From NCBI GenBank assembly GCA_024711125.1, contig JANJTM010000034.1, positions 61,603 to 125,602 of the forward strand: a stretch of 64,000 bases of DNA, in the 5' to 3' direction. The translations under genes and the position numbers were made by a program. This document shows, piece after piece, positions 8,238 to 16,463 of this stretch (the stretch's first letter is position 1; the number at the start of each line of letters is the position of its first letter). The stretch comes from Rhodothermales bacterium. GTDB taxonomy: Bacteria > Bacteroidota > Rhodothermia > Rhodothermales > UBA10348. The notes under the pieces are model-generated. The model was not told where the DNA came from and ran no database searches. It saw only the letters and a program-made list of their open reading frames with translations.

Positions 8238-9572
8238 ATGGACCGTCGTCGCTTTCTCCACCGGGCCACGGCCGGGGCTGCCGGAGCGGCCGTCGGTCCC
8301 TTCGCCCTCGCTTCCGCCGAGTCCCGGGCCCCTGTCGTCGCCCTCGACGACGCGGCCTTCGCCGACATCGTGCCCCGGTTGCGCTCGTGGCGGCACGCCA
8401 CGCCCGACGAGGCGGCCGACGACGAGGATTTCTGGGCGGAAATCCGGCGTGCGTTCACGATCGACACCAACCAGGTCAACCTGAACTCGGGCAGCGTGAG
8501 CCCCGCGCCGCGCATCGTGCAGGAAGCCGAGCGGCACGCGCTGACGATCCAGAACATGAGCCCGTCGCTGTGGGTCGACGAACTGCTCATTCCGCAGCGG
8601 GAGATGATCCGGCAGCGGCTCGCGGCGATGTTCGGATGCGACCCGGAGTGCCTCGCGATCACGCGGAACACCACGGAATCGCTCGAGATCGCGCAGTTCG
8701 GGCTTCCGCTCGAGCCGGGCGACGAGATCCTGACGACGACGCAGGACTACCCGTCGATGCTCACGGCGTACCGGCAGCGGGCGCGGCGAGACGGGATCGT
8801 GCTGAAGATGGTACCGTTCCCTTCCCCGGCTTCGAGCCAGGACGAGATCCACGACGTGATGGAGCGGGCGATCGGGCCGCGCACCCGTGTCCTGCACTTC
8901 AGCCACGTGACCTACACCGCAGGGCAGATCTTCCCGGTCCAGCGCCTCTGCCGGCTGGCGCGCGAGCGAGGGCTCTTTTCGGTCGTCGACGGCGCCCACG
9001 CCTTCGCGCACTTCCCGTACGACGGCGGCGCCTTGGACTGCGACGTCTACGGCGCGAGCCTGCACAAGTGGCTCACGGCCCCCTTCGGCACGGGTTTGCT
9101 CTACGTGCGAAAGGAGATGATTCCGAGAATCTGGCCTCTCACGGCGGCCCCGGAATCGCTCGACGGCGACATCCGCAAGTTCGAACAGATCGGAACGGCG
9201 CCGGTGGCCAACCGCAACGCCATCGGCGAGGCGATCACCTTCCACGAGGCGATCGGAAGCGAGCGCAAGGCGGCGCGCCTCTCCTACCTGCGCGAGCGCT
9301 GGATGCGGCGCGTGGCCGGCGTCCCGGGCGTGCACCTGCTGACCCCGGACGACCCCGTGCAGGCCTGTGCCCTGGGCACGATGCGCATCGACGGCATCGG
9401 CGCGCAGGATCTCACCGACCGGTTACAGCGCGAAGACGCGATCCACGTGCGCCCACGCTTCGTGCCGGGCGAGTGGGAGGGTATCCGCGTGACGCCCAAC
9501 GTGTTCACGACGACGTGGGAGATCGATCGCTTCGCCCAGGCGATCGAGCGGATCGCTACCGGCCTGCGCTAG
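8238..9572 (+). CDS. Tat-exported class V aminotransferase-fold PLP enzyme
   Basis: A 444-residue, fold-type I PLP enzyme of the aminotransferase class V / isopenicillin-N-epimerase-like group. The start at ATG 8238 gives MDRRRFLHRATAG, a twin-arginine signal, so the folded, cofactor-loaded enzyme is probably exported. Visible motifs are NLNSGSVSPAPR, ITRNTTESLE, VVDGAHAFAH (PLP-ring Asp and neighbouring His) and GASLHKWLTAPFGTG, with the Lys that forms the internal aldimine. Substrate unknown; epimerases, cysteine desulfurases and kynureninases share this fold. The TAG stop overlaps the stop of the convergent gene in a shared CTAG. Confidence 0.85.
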   Translation: MDRRRFLHRATAGAAGAAVGPFALASAESRAPVVALDDAAFADIVPRLRSWRHATPDEAADDEDFWAEIRRAFTIDTNQVNLNSGSVSPAPRIVQEAERHALTIQNMSPSLWVDELLIPQREMIRQRLAAMFGCDPECLAITRNTTESLEIAQFGLPLEPGDEILTTTQDYPSMLTAYRQRARRDGIVLKMVPFPSPASSQDEIHDVMERAIGPRTRVLHFSHVTYTAGQIFPVQRLCRLARERGLFSVVDGAHAFAHFPYDGGALDCDVYGASLHKWLTAPFGTGLLYVRKEMIPRIWPLTAAPESLDGDIRKFEQIGTAPVANRNAIGEAITFHEAIGSERKAARLSYLRERWMRRVAGVPGVHLLTPDDPVQACALGTMRIDGIGAQDLTDRLQREDAIHVRPRFVPGEWEGIRVTPNVFTTTWEIDRFAQAIERIATGLR

Positions 9573-10411
9573 CCGTCGCAGCTGAATCGCACCGACCCGT
9601 CGAGGGCAGGGGACAGCACGATCGTGCGGAAGTTCGCCGCGCGCGCGGCGGTGCACATGGCCTGCCGCGCTCCGGCATCGGAGGCGTACTCTGCCTTGTA
9701 CTCAGCGCTGAAGACCGGCTTGGATGCGGCGACGAACGGGGCGAAACGGTCGCACTCGCCACGTTCGCGGCAGCGTTCCACGAGCGCGAAGTCCACGTAG
9801 TCGATCAGGGCGGCCACCTGTCCGCCGTTGTTCGCGAGACCGACCGCCAGGCGGTTCCTGTGGGCTTCGTTGTACAGCCAGCGCGAATAGGTCAGCTGGT
9901 GCGAGGCGAGCACGGTGAAACCCGTGTCCACCAGGTAGTTGTCGGCGTCTGCAGGCACCACGCCGTTGCACCCGAGGTCCCGGGCCGTCCGCACGCGTGC
10001 CGCAATGGGTATGCGCACCCGGGGAGACCGGATGTTCAGCCAGCGGTGCTTGTTGGTCCCGGCGATCTCACCGCCCAGGTCCTGCGCGTCGAACGAAGGG
10101 GCATCCTCGGCCAGGGGGTCGTACCGACCGGCAGAAAATCGGCAGAGCACCTTCCGCCCGCCGGCCTGAAGCCTATCGATCTCGTCGGCCGTCGCGTTGA
10201 AGAGGTCGATGACGACCACATCCACGAAATCCTCCGACAGGACCGGGCCTTCCAGTTGCATGTACCACGAATCGTCGACGGCCGGGCGGAACCACGTGCC
10301 CTCGGTGATCGGGTCTTCGTCGGCCTCTTCTTCGTCACCGGTGTTGTCGGACGAGCAGGCCTGGGTCGCAAGGAGGGCGGCGAGGACGAGCAGGAGGGGG
10401 AATCGGCGCAC
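9569..10411 (-). CDS. GH114-like TIM-barrel lipoprotein
   Basis: A 280-residue lipoprotein: MRRFPLLLVLAALLATQAC gives a lipobox Cys, followed by an acidic linker (DEEEADEDP). The body matches the GH114 / endo-alpha-1,4-polygalactosaminidase-like barrel: WYMQLEGP, VVVIDLFNATADEIDRL, GRKVLCRFSAGRYD, CNGVVPADADNYL and YVDFALVERC. Characterised family members act on galactosamine-rich exopolysaccharide; activity here is inferred from motifs only. The gene's 5' end faces the MFP/VTC/CotH operon across a 197-bp divergent promoter region that includes an A/T-rich stretch near 10562. Confidence 0.75.
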   Translation of the reverse strand: MRRFPLLLVLAALLATQACSSDNTGDEEEADEDPITEGTWFRPAVDDSWYMQLEGPVLSEDFVDVVVIDLFNATADEIDRLQAGGRKVLCRFSAGRYDPLAEDAPSFDAQDLGGEIAGTNKHRWLNIRSPRVRIPIAARVRTARDLGCNGVVPADADNYLVDTGFTVLASHQLTYSRWLYNEAHRNRLAVGLANNGGQVAALIDYVDFALVERCRERGECDRFAPFVAASKPVFSAEYKAEYASDAGARQAMCTAARAANFRTIVLSPALDGSVRFSCDG

Positions 10412-10608
10412 GGGAAAGGGGACGGGTTCGTGGGCTGCTGGAAGAACAGGAATAGTACCTCCGATCGCGGGGCCGCGGCAACCCGGAAGGGTGGAGGCAT
10501 CGGTGAATCAATATCTGAACCGTTTCAAGGATCCCCTACAAGGGTCCAGCGGGCGGGCGACTATATTATCGGAACGTTATCCGACCGAGCCACGAAACCG
10601 GAAGCCGA

Positions 10609-11742
10609 GTGTCGCTCCCACGACCGGAACGGGATCTGCGACCGCCCACGGGCGCGCGCGTGCTGCGCCTGGTGGCCGGGCCGGCCGTCGTGGTCCTTCT
10701 CGCGACGGCGTGGTTCGCGCCGTTCGAGATCGGCGGCACGCTCCGACTGGACGCGACGGTTTTCGCGGCCCGCACCTGGACGGTCGAGCGGTCGGGGCAG
10801 GGCGCGGTGTCGGCGTTCCTGAGGGACCGGGAGGCCGGAGTCTTCCCCGAAGTCGTGCTGCAGTCGGCCGACCGGGGCGATGCCGCCACGTTTTCGCTGG
10901 CGCCGGGCATTCGCGCCGGTCGCGCCGTGGAAGCCGGCGACACGATCGCGGTGCTGCGGTCGGGCATGCTCGATGCGCTCGTAGCCGAACTGGAGGGCGC
11001 CCGGCGCGTCGCCGAGAGCGAGGCGCTCGCGGTGGCGGCCGGCGAGAAGGAGGAGATGATCCAGGAACTGCGCGTGCGACTCGGGGCGACGAACGAACTC
11101 CTGGCGGTCCAGCGGCGCATCGTCGAGCGCATGGCCACCCTCGTGGAGCGCGCGGGCGAGTCGGTGATCGAACTCGACCGGGCCCAGGTGTCCGTAACCC
11201 AGCTCGAAGGGCAGGCCGACCTCATCCGGGCCCAGATCGCCGTGCTCGAGACCGGCGCCCGGCCGGAGGACCGGCGCGTCGCGTTGGCGGCGCTGGAGGC
11301 GGCACAGGGCCACCTGGAATCGGTCCTGGCGCAGCGGGAACGCCATGTCGTCCGGTCCCCGATCGCCGGGGTCGTCTCGCGCCCGCCGACCGATTCGGTA
11401 CTGGTGGCGGTCACCGACACGACGGCCTGGGTCGTCGTTGCGACCGTGCCGGTCGATCGCCGGGGTGCGGTGCGGCCCGGGCAGGCCGGCCTGGTGCAGG
11501 TGGGGACGGCCGAGGCCTACGTGACGGTGCTGGATGTCGAGCCGACGCTCACGCCGGGAGCGTCACGCCCTTCGGTACTCCTGACCCTGCGCGCCGACGG
11601 TCCCATCACGGGCGCCGTATCGGGCATGCGCGGCGAGGTCAGGGTCGAAACACCGCCCGAGACGCTCCGGGCCTGGATCCTGCGCCATGCCAGGAGCCTG
11701 TTCCGCTTCGAGCAGTTTCTCTCGAATCGACCGGCAGGTTGA
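10609..11742 (+). CDS. HlyD/membrane-fusion-like protein
   Basis: A 377-residue inner-membrane-anchored periplasmic adaptor-like protein. The start is the GTG at 10609 (MSLPRPERDLRP). One transmembrane helix lies around residues 20-38. After a lipoyl-like half motif (GRAVEAGDTIAVL) comes a long alpha-hairpin coiled coil (LDALVAELEGARRVAESEA to LAQRERHVV). The returning half is VRSPIAGVVSRPP, then a beta-barrel (WVVVATVPVDRRGAVRPGQ). This is the MFP plan, but no ABC or RND partner is adjacent. Instead it is the first gene of an operon with the VTC and DUF4956 proteins (2 nt to the next start), so it may have a different partner. Confidence 0.78.
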   Translation: MSLPRPERDLRPPTGARVLRLVAGPAVVVLLATAWFAPFEIGGTLRLDATVFAARTWTVERSGQGAVSAFLRDREAGVFPEVVLQSADRGDAATFSLAPGIRAGRAVEAGDTIAVLRSGMLDALVAELEGARRVAESEALAVAAGEKEEMIQELRVRLGATNELLAVQRRIVERMATLVERAGESVIELDRAQVSVTQLEGQADLIRAQIAVLETGARPEDRRVALAALEAAQGHLESVLAQRERHVVRSPIAGVVSRPPTDSVLVAVTDTTAWVVVATVPVDRRGAVRPGQAGLVQVGTAEAYVTVLDVEPTLTPGASRPSVLLTLRADGPITGAVSGMRGEVRVETPPETLRAWILRHARSLFRFEQFLSNRPAG

Positions 11743-11744
11743 CG

Positions 11745-12533
11745 ATGCGCCACGAGCTGAAATTCCTCGTCCCGATCGAACGCGCCGACCGCGTACGCGA
11801 GGTCGTGCGGCGTTTCTGTCCATTCGACAAGTACGGGGAAGCGAGGCCGGGACACGCATACACCGTGCGGAGCATCTACTTCGACAGCCCGCAGGCCGCC
11901 ATCTACACCCACAAGGTCGAAGGGCTGCACACCCGCGTGAAGGTCCGGGTTCGCGGCTACAACGAGATCACGTCCGCTTCGTGGGTCGGTCTCGAGCTCA
12001 AACGCAAGCGGGCCGATCTCTCCTGGAAGACGAGAGCGCACGCGCGGCTCGACGAGGCGGCGGCATGGCTGGGTCGGCTCCCGTCGGAAGACGACCTGTT
12101 CGAGGCCGGCGAAAAGGAGGCGGCCGACTATTTCCACTACGTCGTGAACCGGTTCACCCTGCGCCCTGTATGCCTCGTTGCGTACGAGAGAGAAGCATAT
12201 GTGGGGCACAGTGATCCGACGCTTCGCGTGACGTTTGACATGAACGTTCGCGGGCGCCTGGTAGGGTCGCTGCTGGAACTCGGCGCCGACTGCCCGGCCG
12301 TCGTATTCCAGCGACACCTGATACTGGAGGTCAAATTCGACCACCACGCTCCGGCCTGGATTCGGCCGGTACTCGCCGAGATCGGCGTGACGCGCCGCGC
12401 GCTGTCGAAGTACGTGCTGTCGCTCGACGCCGCCGCCCGGTTCGAGCGCCGCAGTCCGTCCCACGTGTTCACTCGGCTCCGTTCGGCCGGCCTCGGCCGG
12501 GTAGCGTCCATCCCAGAAGCCATGAGGCCCTGA
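11745..12533 (+). CDS. VTC-domain (polyphosphate polymerase-type) protein
   Basis: A 262-residue protein of the VTC / triphosphate-tunnel family, whose eukaryotic member Vtc4 makes polyphosphate from ATP. Diagnostic tunnel residues are visible: RHELKFLV at the N-terminus, YTVRSIYFDSP, KVRVRGYN, GLELKRKRADLSWK, VAYEREAY, and near the C-terminus ILEVKFD with RRALSKYVLSLD. It is soluble with no SPX domain, as in bacterial members. Start ATG 11745 lies 2 nt after the MFP stop; 1 nt separates its stop from the DUF4956 start. Context (DUF4956, CotH) matches a recurrent bacterial gene association. Catalysis of polyphosphate synthesis is inferred, not shown. Confidence 0.85.
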   Translation: MRHELKFLVPIERADRVREVVRRFCPFDKYGEARPGHAYTVRSIYFDSPQAAIYTHKVEGLHTRVKVRVRGYNEITSASWVGLELKRKRADLSWKTRAHARLDEAAAWLGRLPSEDDLFEAGEKEAADYFHYVVNRFTLRPVCLVAYEREAYVGHSDPTLRVTFDMNVRGRLVGSLLELGADCPAVVFQRHLILEVKFDHHAPAWIRPVLAEIGVTRRALSKYVLSLDAAARFERRSPSHVFTRLRSAGLGRVASIPEAMRP

Positions 12534-12534
12534 C

Positions 12535-13215
12535 GTGCTCCGCGAACTCCTGGATACCGGGCTCCTGAGGCCCATCACGGGCGGCGAGGTCCTGCAGAGC
12601 CTCGTGGTGGCCATGCTGTGCGGACTGATCATCGCGATGATCTACCGGCACACGTACCGGGGCACGGGATACGCCCCGTCGTTCACGCGCTCGATGGTCA
12701 TCCTCCCGATGATCACCGCCGTCGTCATCCTGGTGATCGGAAACAACCTGGCCCGCGCGTTCGGACTCGTTGGAGCCATGTCCATCATACGGTTCCGGAC
12801 GGCCGTGAAGGAAACGCACGATATCGTATTCATCTTCTTCTCGCTGGCGGTCGGGCTCGCGGCCGGGGTGGGCATGTTCGCCGTCTCCTGGATCGGCACG
12901 TTCGTGGTCGGGCTCACGATCATGGCCACCGAGCGGGTCGGTTTCGGCCACGTCCGGCGCAACGCCGTCCTGCTCGAGTTCCGCTACGACGCGACCGACG
13001 GGCCCACGCCGCCGTCGTACCAGCGGATACTCGACGCCTACTGCCGTTCGGTCTCCGTGCTCAGCGTGCGGCAACCGTCCGACGGCGTTGCGCTGGACAT
13101 GACGTTCCACGTGCGTCTCAAGCGGCCGGGCGACCACGCGGAGCTGGTCCGCCGGCTCGGCGAGACGGATCGGGTGGAGCGGGTCAGCGTATTCTACGAC
13201 GACGAAGAACTCTGA
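12535..13215 (+). CDS. DUF4956 membrane protein
   Basis: A 226-residue polytopic membrane protein, start GTG 12535. It has about four transmembrane segments in the first 130 residues (SLVVAMLCGLIIAMIY, MVILPMITAVVILVIG, IVFIFFSLAVGLAAGVGMF, WIGTFVVGLTIMA) and the family hallmark GAMSIIRFRTAVKETHDI between them. It ends in a ~90-residue cytoplasmic domain. DUF4956 proteins regularly sit beside VTC-domain genes, suggesting a membrane platform or channel for the polymer-making enzyme, by analogy with the membrane part of the yeast VTC complex. That role is inference. Confidence 0.85.
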   Translation: MLRELLDTGLLRPITGGEVLQSLVVAMLCGLIIAMIYRHTYRGTGYAPSFTRSMVILPMITAVVILVIGNNLARAFGLVGAMSIIRFRTAVKETHDIVFIFFSLAVGLAAGVGMFAVSWIGTFVVGLTIMATERVGFGHVRRNAVLLEFRYDATDGPTPPSYQRILDAYCRSVSVLSVRQPSDGVALDMTFHVRLKRPGDHAELVRRLGETDRVERVSVFYDDEEL

Positions 13216-13222
13216 CGTCCGG

Positions 13223-15559
13223 ATGCGCCATTTCGTGACCGTCGCCGCGTGGGCGTCGGCAGTGCTGGGGCTCGCCGCCCAAGCGGCCGCCCAGCCCGTG
13301 CCCTGGCCGGGCCCGCACCGCTCGGACGCGGTGTTCGCCGACGATTCGCTGCCGGTCGTGCGCATCACGATCGACCCGGCCGACCTGGCGTTCCTGCTCA
13401 ACCCGGCGAATCAGCAGAGCGACGCCGAGTTCATGGCGCGCTTCGAGTTCGAGTCGCCCCACCTTGCCGGGGTCGTCGATTCGGTCGGTTTCCGGCTGCG
13501 CGGAAACACGTCGAGGGCTTCGGCCAAGAAGAGCTTCCGCGTTTCGTTCAATGCGTTCACGCCGGGCGGCAAATTCCGCGGGCTCGAGAAGCTGAACCTG
13601 AACGGCGAACACAACGATCCGTCGATCATGCGGGCCAAGCTCGCGTGGGATCTGTTCGGCGATGCGAATGTGCCCGCGTCGCGGGCCAACCACGTCGCGC
13701 TCTGGATCAACGGCACGTACTACGGCCTGATGATGAACGTCGAGCAGATCGACGAGCAGTTCCTCCAGCGCTGGTTCGGCGGGGACGCGGGATCGCTCTA
13801 CAAGTGCCTCTGGCCGGCCGATCTCACGTACCGGGGCCCGACGGGGGCGTCGTACCAACCCGCGGCGAACTGGGCGCCGTACGTGCTCGAACGGGGCCCC
13901 GGCGGGTACGAGGACCTGGCGCGACTCGTCGCCGTGATCGATCGGTCGAGCGATGCCGTCTTCCGCACCGAAATCGAGAGGGTCCTGGACGTGGACGGCC
14001 TGCTGCGCGCCATGGCGGTGATCGTCGCGACCGGGTCGTGGGACTCGTACTGGTTCCTGAAGAACAACTTCTACCTCTACAACGATCCGATCGAGGGCCG
14101 CTTCCGCTTCATTCCGTACGACATGGACAACTCGTTCGGAATCTGGTGGGACGGCATCTGGCCGGGCCTGGACTGGGGCACGCGGAATCCCTACGCGTGG
14201 GGCCACCCGGCCGAGCCCAGGCCGCTCATGACGCGCCTTCTCCAGGTGCCCGAGTACCGGGAGCGGCTGACGCTGTACCTGAGGCGGCTCGTGCACGGCG
14301 CGCCGTGGGCGGCGATCGAGTCCAAGGTCGCGGCGCTGCGGGTGTTCACGGACGCCGCGGCCGAGGCTGACCTCCGGCGCGTAATGGACTACGAGTTTAC
14401 GATCGACGACTACCGGGCTTCCTTCACTACGGCGCTGGCCAACGTGAATCCGTCGACGCAGGGGCACGTGAAGTACGGCCTGCTGCCCTTCCTCTCGCAG
14501 CGGCGGAACTCGCTTTTCGGTCAGCTCGATACGGCGCCCATCGCGCCCATGTTCTCGGACGTCACGGTGCTGCCCGCCGCCCCGCGCCCGTCGGACGCGC
14601 TCGAGGTGCTGGCCCGCGTCGAGGACGAGGGTGTGCCCGCGCTCGTCGAGGTCGAGTACTGGCTCGACCGGCCACAGCGCGAGACGGCCCCGATGGCCCC
14701 GGCACCGGACGTGGGGCCGGACTGGTGGCGCGGGTTCGTTCCCGCCCTCGGCGCGGTCGGCACTACCGATGTTCGCATCCGGGCCGTCGACGCGCAGGGC
14801 AACGCCCGCACGGGCACCCTCCGGCGCATCGCGGTCGGATGGACCCGGCCGCCAGTCTACGTCAACGAGCTCATGGCCCTCGGCTTCGGCACGCCCGTCG
14901 ATGAGGCCGGGGACGCGGACGACTGGGTCGAGCTCCACAACGGCGGCCCGCAGCCGGTCGACCTCGCCGGCTGGTTCCTGAGCGACGACCGGTCGGAACC
15001 CACGAAATGGGTCTTTCCGCCCGTGTCGATCGCGCCGGGCGGTTTCCTCGTCGTATGGACCGACGGTGAGCCCGCCGAAGGCCCGCTGCATGCGACGTTC
15101 CGGCTGTCGGGCGACGGGGAGTCGGTCGTACTCACGTCCCCGGGCGGGCAGCTCGTCGACGCGGTGGATTTCGGACCGCAGGCCGAGGGCGTCTCCTGGG
15201 CCCGCACGTCGGACGGGGGGCCCGACTGGAGTGCCGCGACGATCCCGACGCCCGGAGCGACGAACGCGGGGTCGGTGGCCGTAGAGCCGGTGGACGGGGG
15301 GCTGCCCGCTCACCGGGCCCGAGTGGGCGCCTTTCCGAATCCCTTCCGCGACGCACTCACCCTCGATGCGGGCGCCGCGGGGCCGGCCCGTTTCGAGATC
15401 CTCGACCTGCTCGGCCGCCGGGTACGCACCATCGACGCGCCGGACGGGCGGGCGACGTGGGACGGCCACGGCCCGTCGGGGCGAATGGCTCGCGGGGTCT
15501 ATTTCGTGCGGGTCGCCGGGCGACCCGTGGCCGCGAGGGCGGTGCTGCTGCTCGAGTGA
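13223..15559 (+). CDS. Secreted CotH-kinase/lamin-tail protein with sorting domain
   Basis: A 778-residue exported protein with a signal peptide (AAQAAAQ). The CotH domain spans roughly residues 40-430: FRLRGNTSRASAKKSFRVSF, LNLNGEHNDPSIMRAKLAWD, LWINGTYYGLMMNVEQID and the metal-binding IPYDMDNSFG. CotH proteins are atypical kinases, first known from Bacillus spore coats. Next are a linker beta domain and a lamin-tail domain (VYVNELMALG, DDWVELHNGG, PVDLAGWFLSDD). The C-terminal domain is sorting-like, with FPNPFRDALTL and ILDLLGRRVRTI. It is the last gene of the MFP-VTC-DUF4956 operon (7-nt gap). Substrate unknown. Confidence 0.88.
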   Translation: MRHFVTVAAWASAVLGLAAQAAAQPVPWPGPHRSDAVFADDSLPVVRITIDPADLAFLLNPANQQSDAEFMARFEFESPHLAGVVDSVGFRLRGNTSRASAKKSFRVSFNAFTPGGKFRGLEKLNLNGEHNDPSIMRAKLAWDLFGDANVPASRANHVALWINGTYYGLMMNVEQIDEQFLQRWFGGDAGSLYKCLWPADLTYRGPTGASYQPAANWAPYVLERGPGGYEDLARLVAVIDRSSDAVFRTEIERVLDVDGLLRAMAVIVATGSWDSYWFLKNNFYLYNDPIEGRFRFIPYDMDNSFGIWWDGIWPGLDWGTRNPYAWGHPAEPRPLMTRLLQVPEYRERLTLYLRRLVHGAPWAAIESKVAALRVFTDAAAEADLRRVMDYEFTIDDYRASFTTALANVNPSTQGHVKYGLLPFLSQRRNSLFGQLDTAPIAPMFSDVTVLPAAPRPSDALEVLARVEDEGVPALVEVEYWLDRPQRETAPMAPAPDVGPDWWRGFVPALGAVGTTDVRIRAVDAQGNARTGTLRRIAVGWTRPPVYVNELMALGFGTPVDEAGDADDWVELHNGGPQPVDLAGWFLSDDRSEPTKWVFPPVSIAPGGFLVVWTDGEPAEGPLHATFRLSGDGESVVLTSPGGQLVDAVDFGPQAEGVSWARTSDGGPDWSAATIPTPGATNAGSVAVEPVDGGLPAHRARVGAFPNPFRDALTLDAGAAGPARFEILDLLGRRVRTIDAPDGRATWDGHGPSGRMARGVYFVRVAGRPVAARAVLLLE

Positions 15560-15616
15560 CGGAGGCCGGCATGGTCGCAACCCCGTGAAATCTCGCGGGA
15601 TCGCCGGGTACGGAAC

Positions 15617-15648
15617 TTGTCGGGCCTGCGCGGAATTCGTACCATTTG
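15617..15648 (+). promoter_or_regulatory. Candidate Bacteroidota-type promoter for tRNA-Leu
   Basis: TTG at 15617-15619, 20 nt, then TACCATTTG at 15640-15648, close to the TTG-N(17-23)-TAnnTTTG consensus of Bacteroidota but with one extra nucleotide inside the -7 element. The tRNA begins 32 nt downstream. It supports the phylum guess but is a weak match taken alone. Confidence 0.4.
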
Positions 15649-15680
15649 CGCCCGCTCGATAGGGCGGACCGCCGACACCT

Positions 15681-15765
15681 GCCCTGGTGGCGGAACTGGT
15701 AGACGCGCTAGATTCAGGTTCTAGTGGCTATTGCAGCCGTGGAGGTTCGAGTCCTCTCCAGGGCA
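15681..15765 (+). tRNA. tRNA-Leu (anticodon CAG)
   Basis: An 85-nt class II tRNA with long variable arm. The acceptor stem gccctgg pairs with ccagggc (15758-15764), with discriminator A at 15765. The D arm contains ggtagacgc. The anticodon stem ctaga/tctag encloses loop ttcaggt with CAG at 15715-15717. The T arm is ggaggttcgagtcctcc-like. It reads CUG, the leucine codon preferred in this G+C-rich sequence. The CCA end is not encoded (ACCG follows), so CCA must be added after transcription. A perfect terminator follows 16 nt downstream. Confidence 0.95.
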
Positions 15766-15780
15766 CCGCGCTTCGGCGCC

Positions 15781-15814
15781 AACCCGCTCTCCCGCAAGGG
15801 GGAGCGGGTTTTTT
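15781..15814 (+). terminator. Intrinsic terminator of tRNA-Leu
   Basis: A 13-bp stem (15781-15793 with 15798-15810, one T-G wobble) closed by a GCAA tetraloop (GNRA class) and followed by a six-T run (15809-15814). This is a textbook rho-independent terminator 16 nt after the tRNA. Confidence 0.92.
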
Positions 15815-15909
15815 CGTGGTCCGGTCGGCGATGCGCGTCCGCCGGTGCGGTGCCGTCCTTGACTCGCGGCCCGTACGGCCGATACTCCGATCCAGCCGCT
15901 CCTCCCGAT

Positions 15910-16365
15910 ATGACACCCCACTCCTCCCGCATTCCGACCTCGACGAGCAACGGGTTCGTCCACCCGCTGCAGTCCCTGCTGGACAAGATGGGCCGCGACC
16001 CGGCGTTCGCCGAGGAGCGCAGGCGTATCGAGGAGTACATCAAGCGGAGCACCGTCGTCATGTCGGGCGCCGAGCCCGATCGCGAGGATCTCGCCGCGAC
16101 GCGGTGGGCCGTCCTCGAGCAGGAGGCCCGTGAGGAAGTCGCGCGGTATGTCGACAACATCATGTCGGATCGCGACCGCGAGTGGATCGGACTGACGACC
16201 GAGCTGCTGAAGGTGCTATGGACGCGGGGCGACGAGAAGCCCGAGCTGCAGGAGCACCTCGAGGACGCGCTGCTGGCCGGACTGTATGCCCGCCTGGCGC
16301 CCGGGGCGTTCGTCCGTGATTTGGCGGCGGGCCGCGACCGCGGGGCCCGGCCCGATCCGGCCTGA
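15910..16365 (+). CDS. Hypothetical protein, alpha-helical, charged
   Basis: A 151-residue soluble protein with no signal peptide. Start ATG 15910 (MTPHSSRIPTS) is chosen because upstream in-frame sequence runs back through the tRNA and its terminator. The sequence is largely helical and acidic/basic (AFAEERRRIEEYIKRS, LEQEAREEVARYVDNIM, KPELQEHLEDALL). I do not recognise a family. The following gene is 98 bp away, so co-transcription is uncertain. Confidence 0.6.
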   Translation: MTPHSSRIPTSTSNGFVHPLQSLLDKMGRDPAFAEERRRIEEYIKRSTVVMSGAEPDREDLAATRWAVLEQEAREEVARYVDNIMSDRDREWIGLTTELLKVLWTRGDEKPELQEHLEDALLAGLYARLAPGAFVRDLAAGRDRGARPDPA

Positions 16366-16463
16366 CCGGAAGGCCCGTCCGTACGCCCCGGCCGCGTGCC
16401 GAGTCTGGCGGGAGTGTCCGGGGTGACGTATCGTCCACGCAAGCCGATACACCGCCTCCGAAG

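Noticed and set aside
15724..15909. 5' extension of the hypothetical gene through the tRNA and terminator
   Set aside because: It would translate the tRNA and its terminator; ATG 15910 is the first sensible start.
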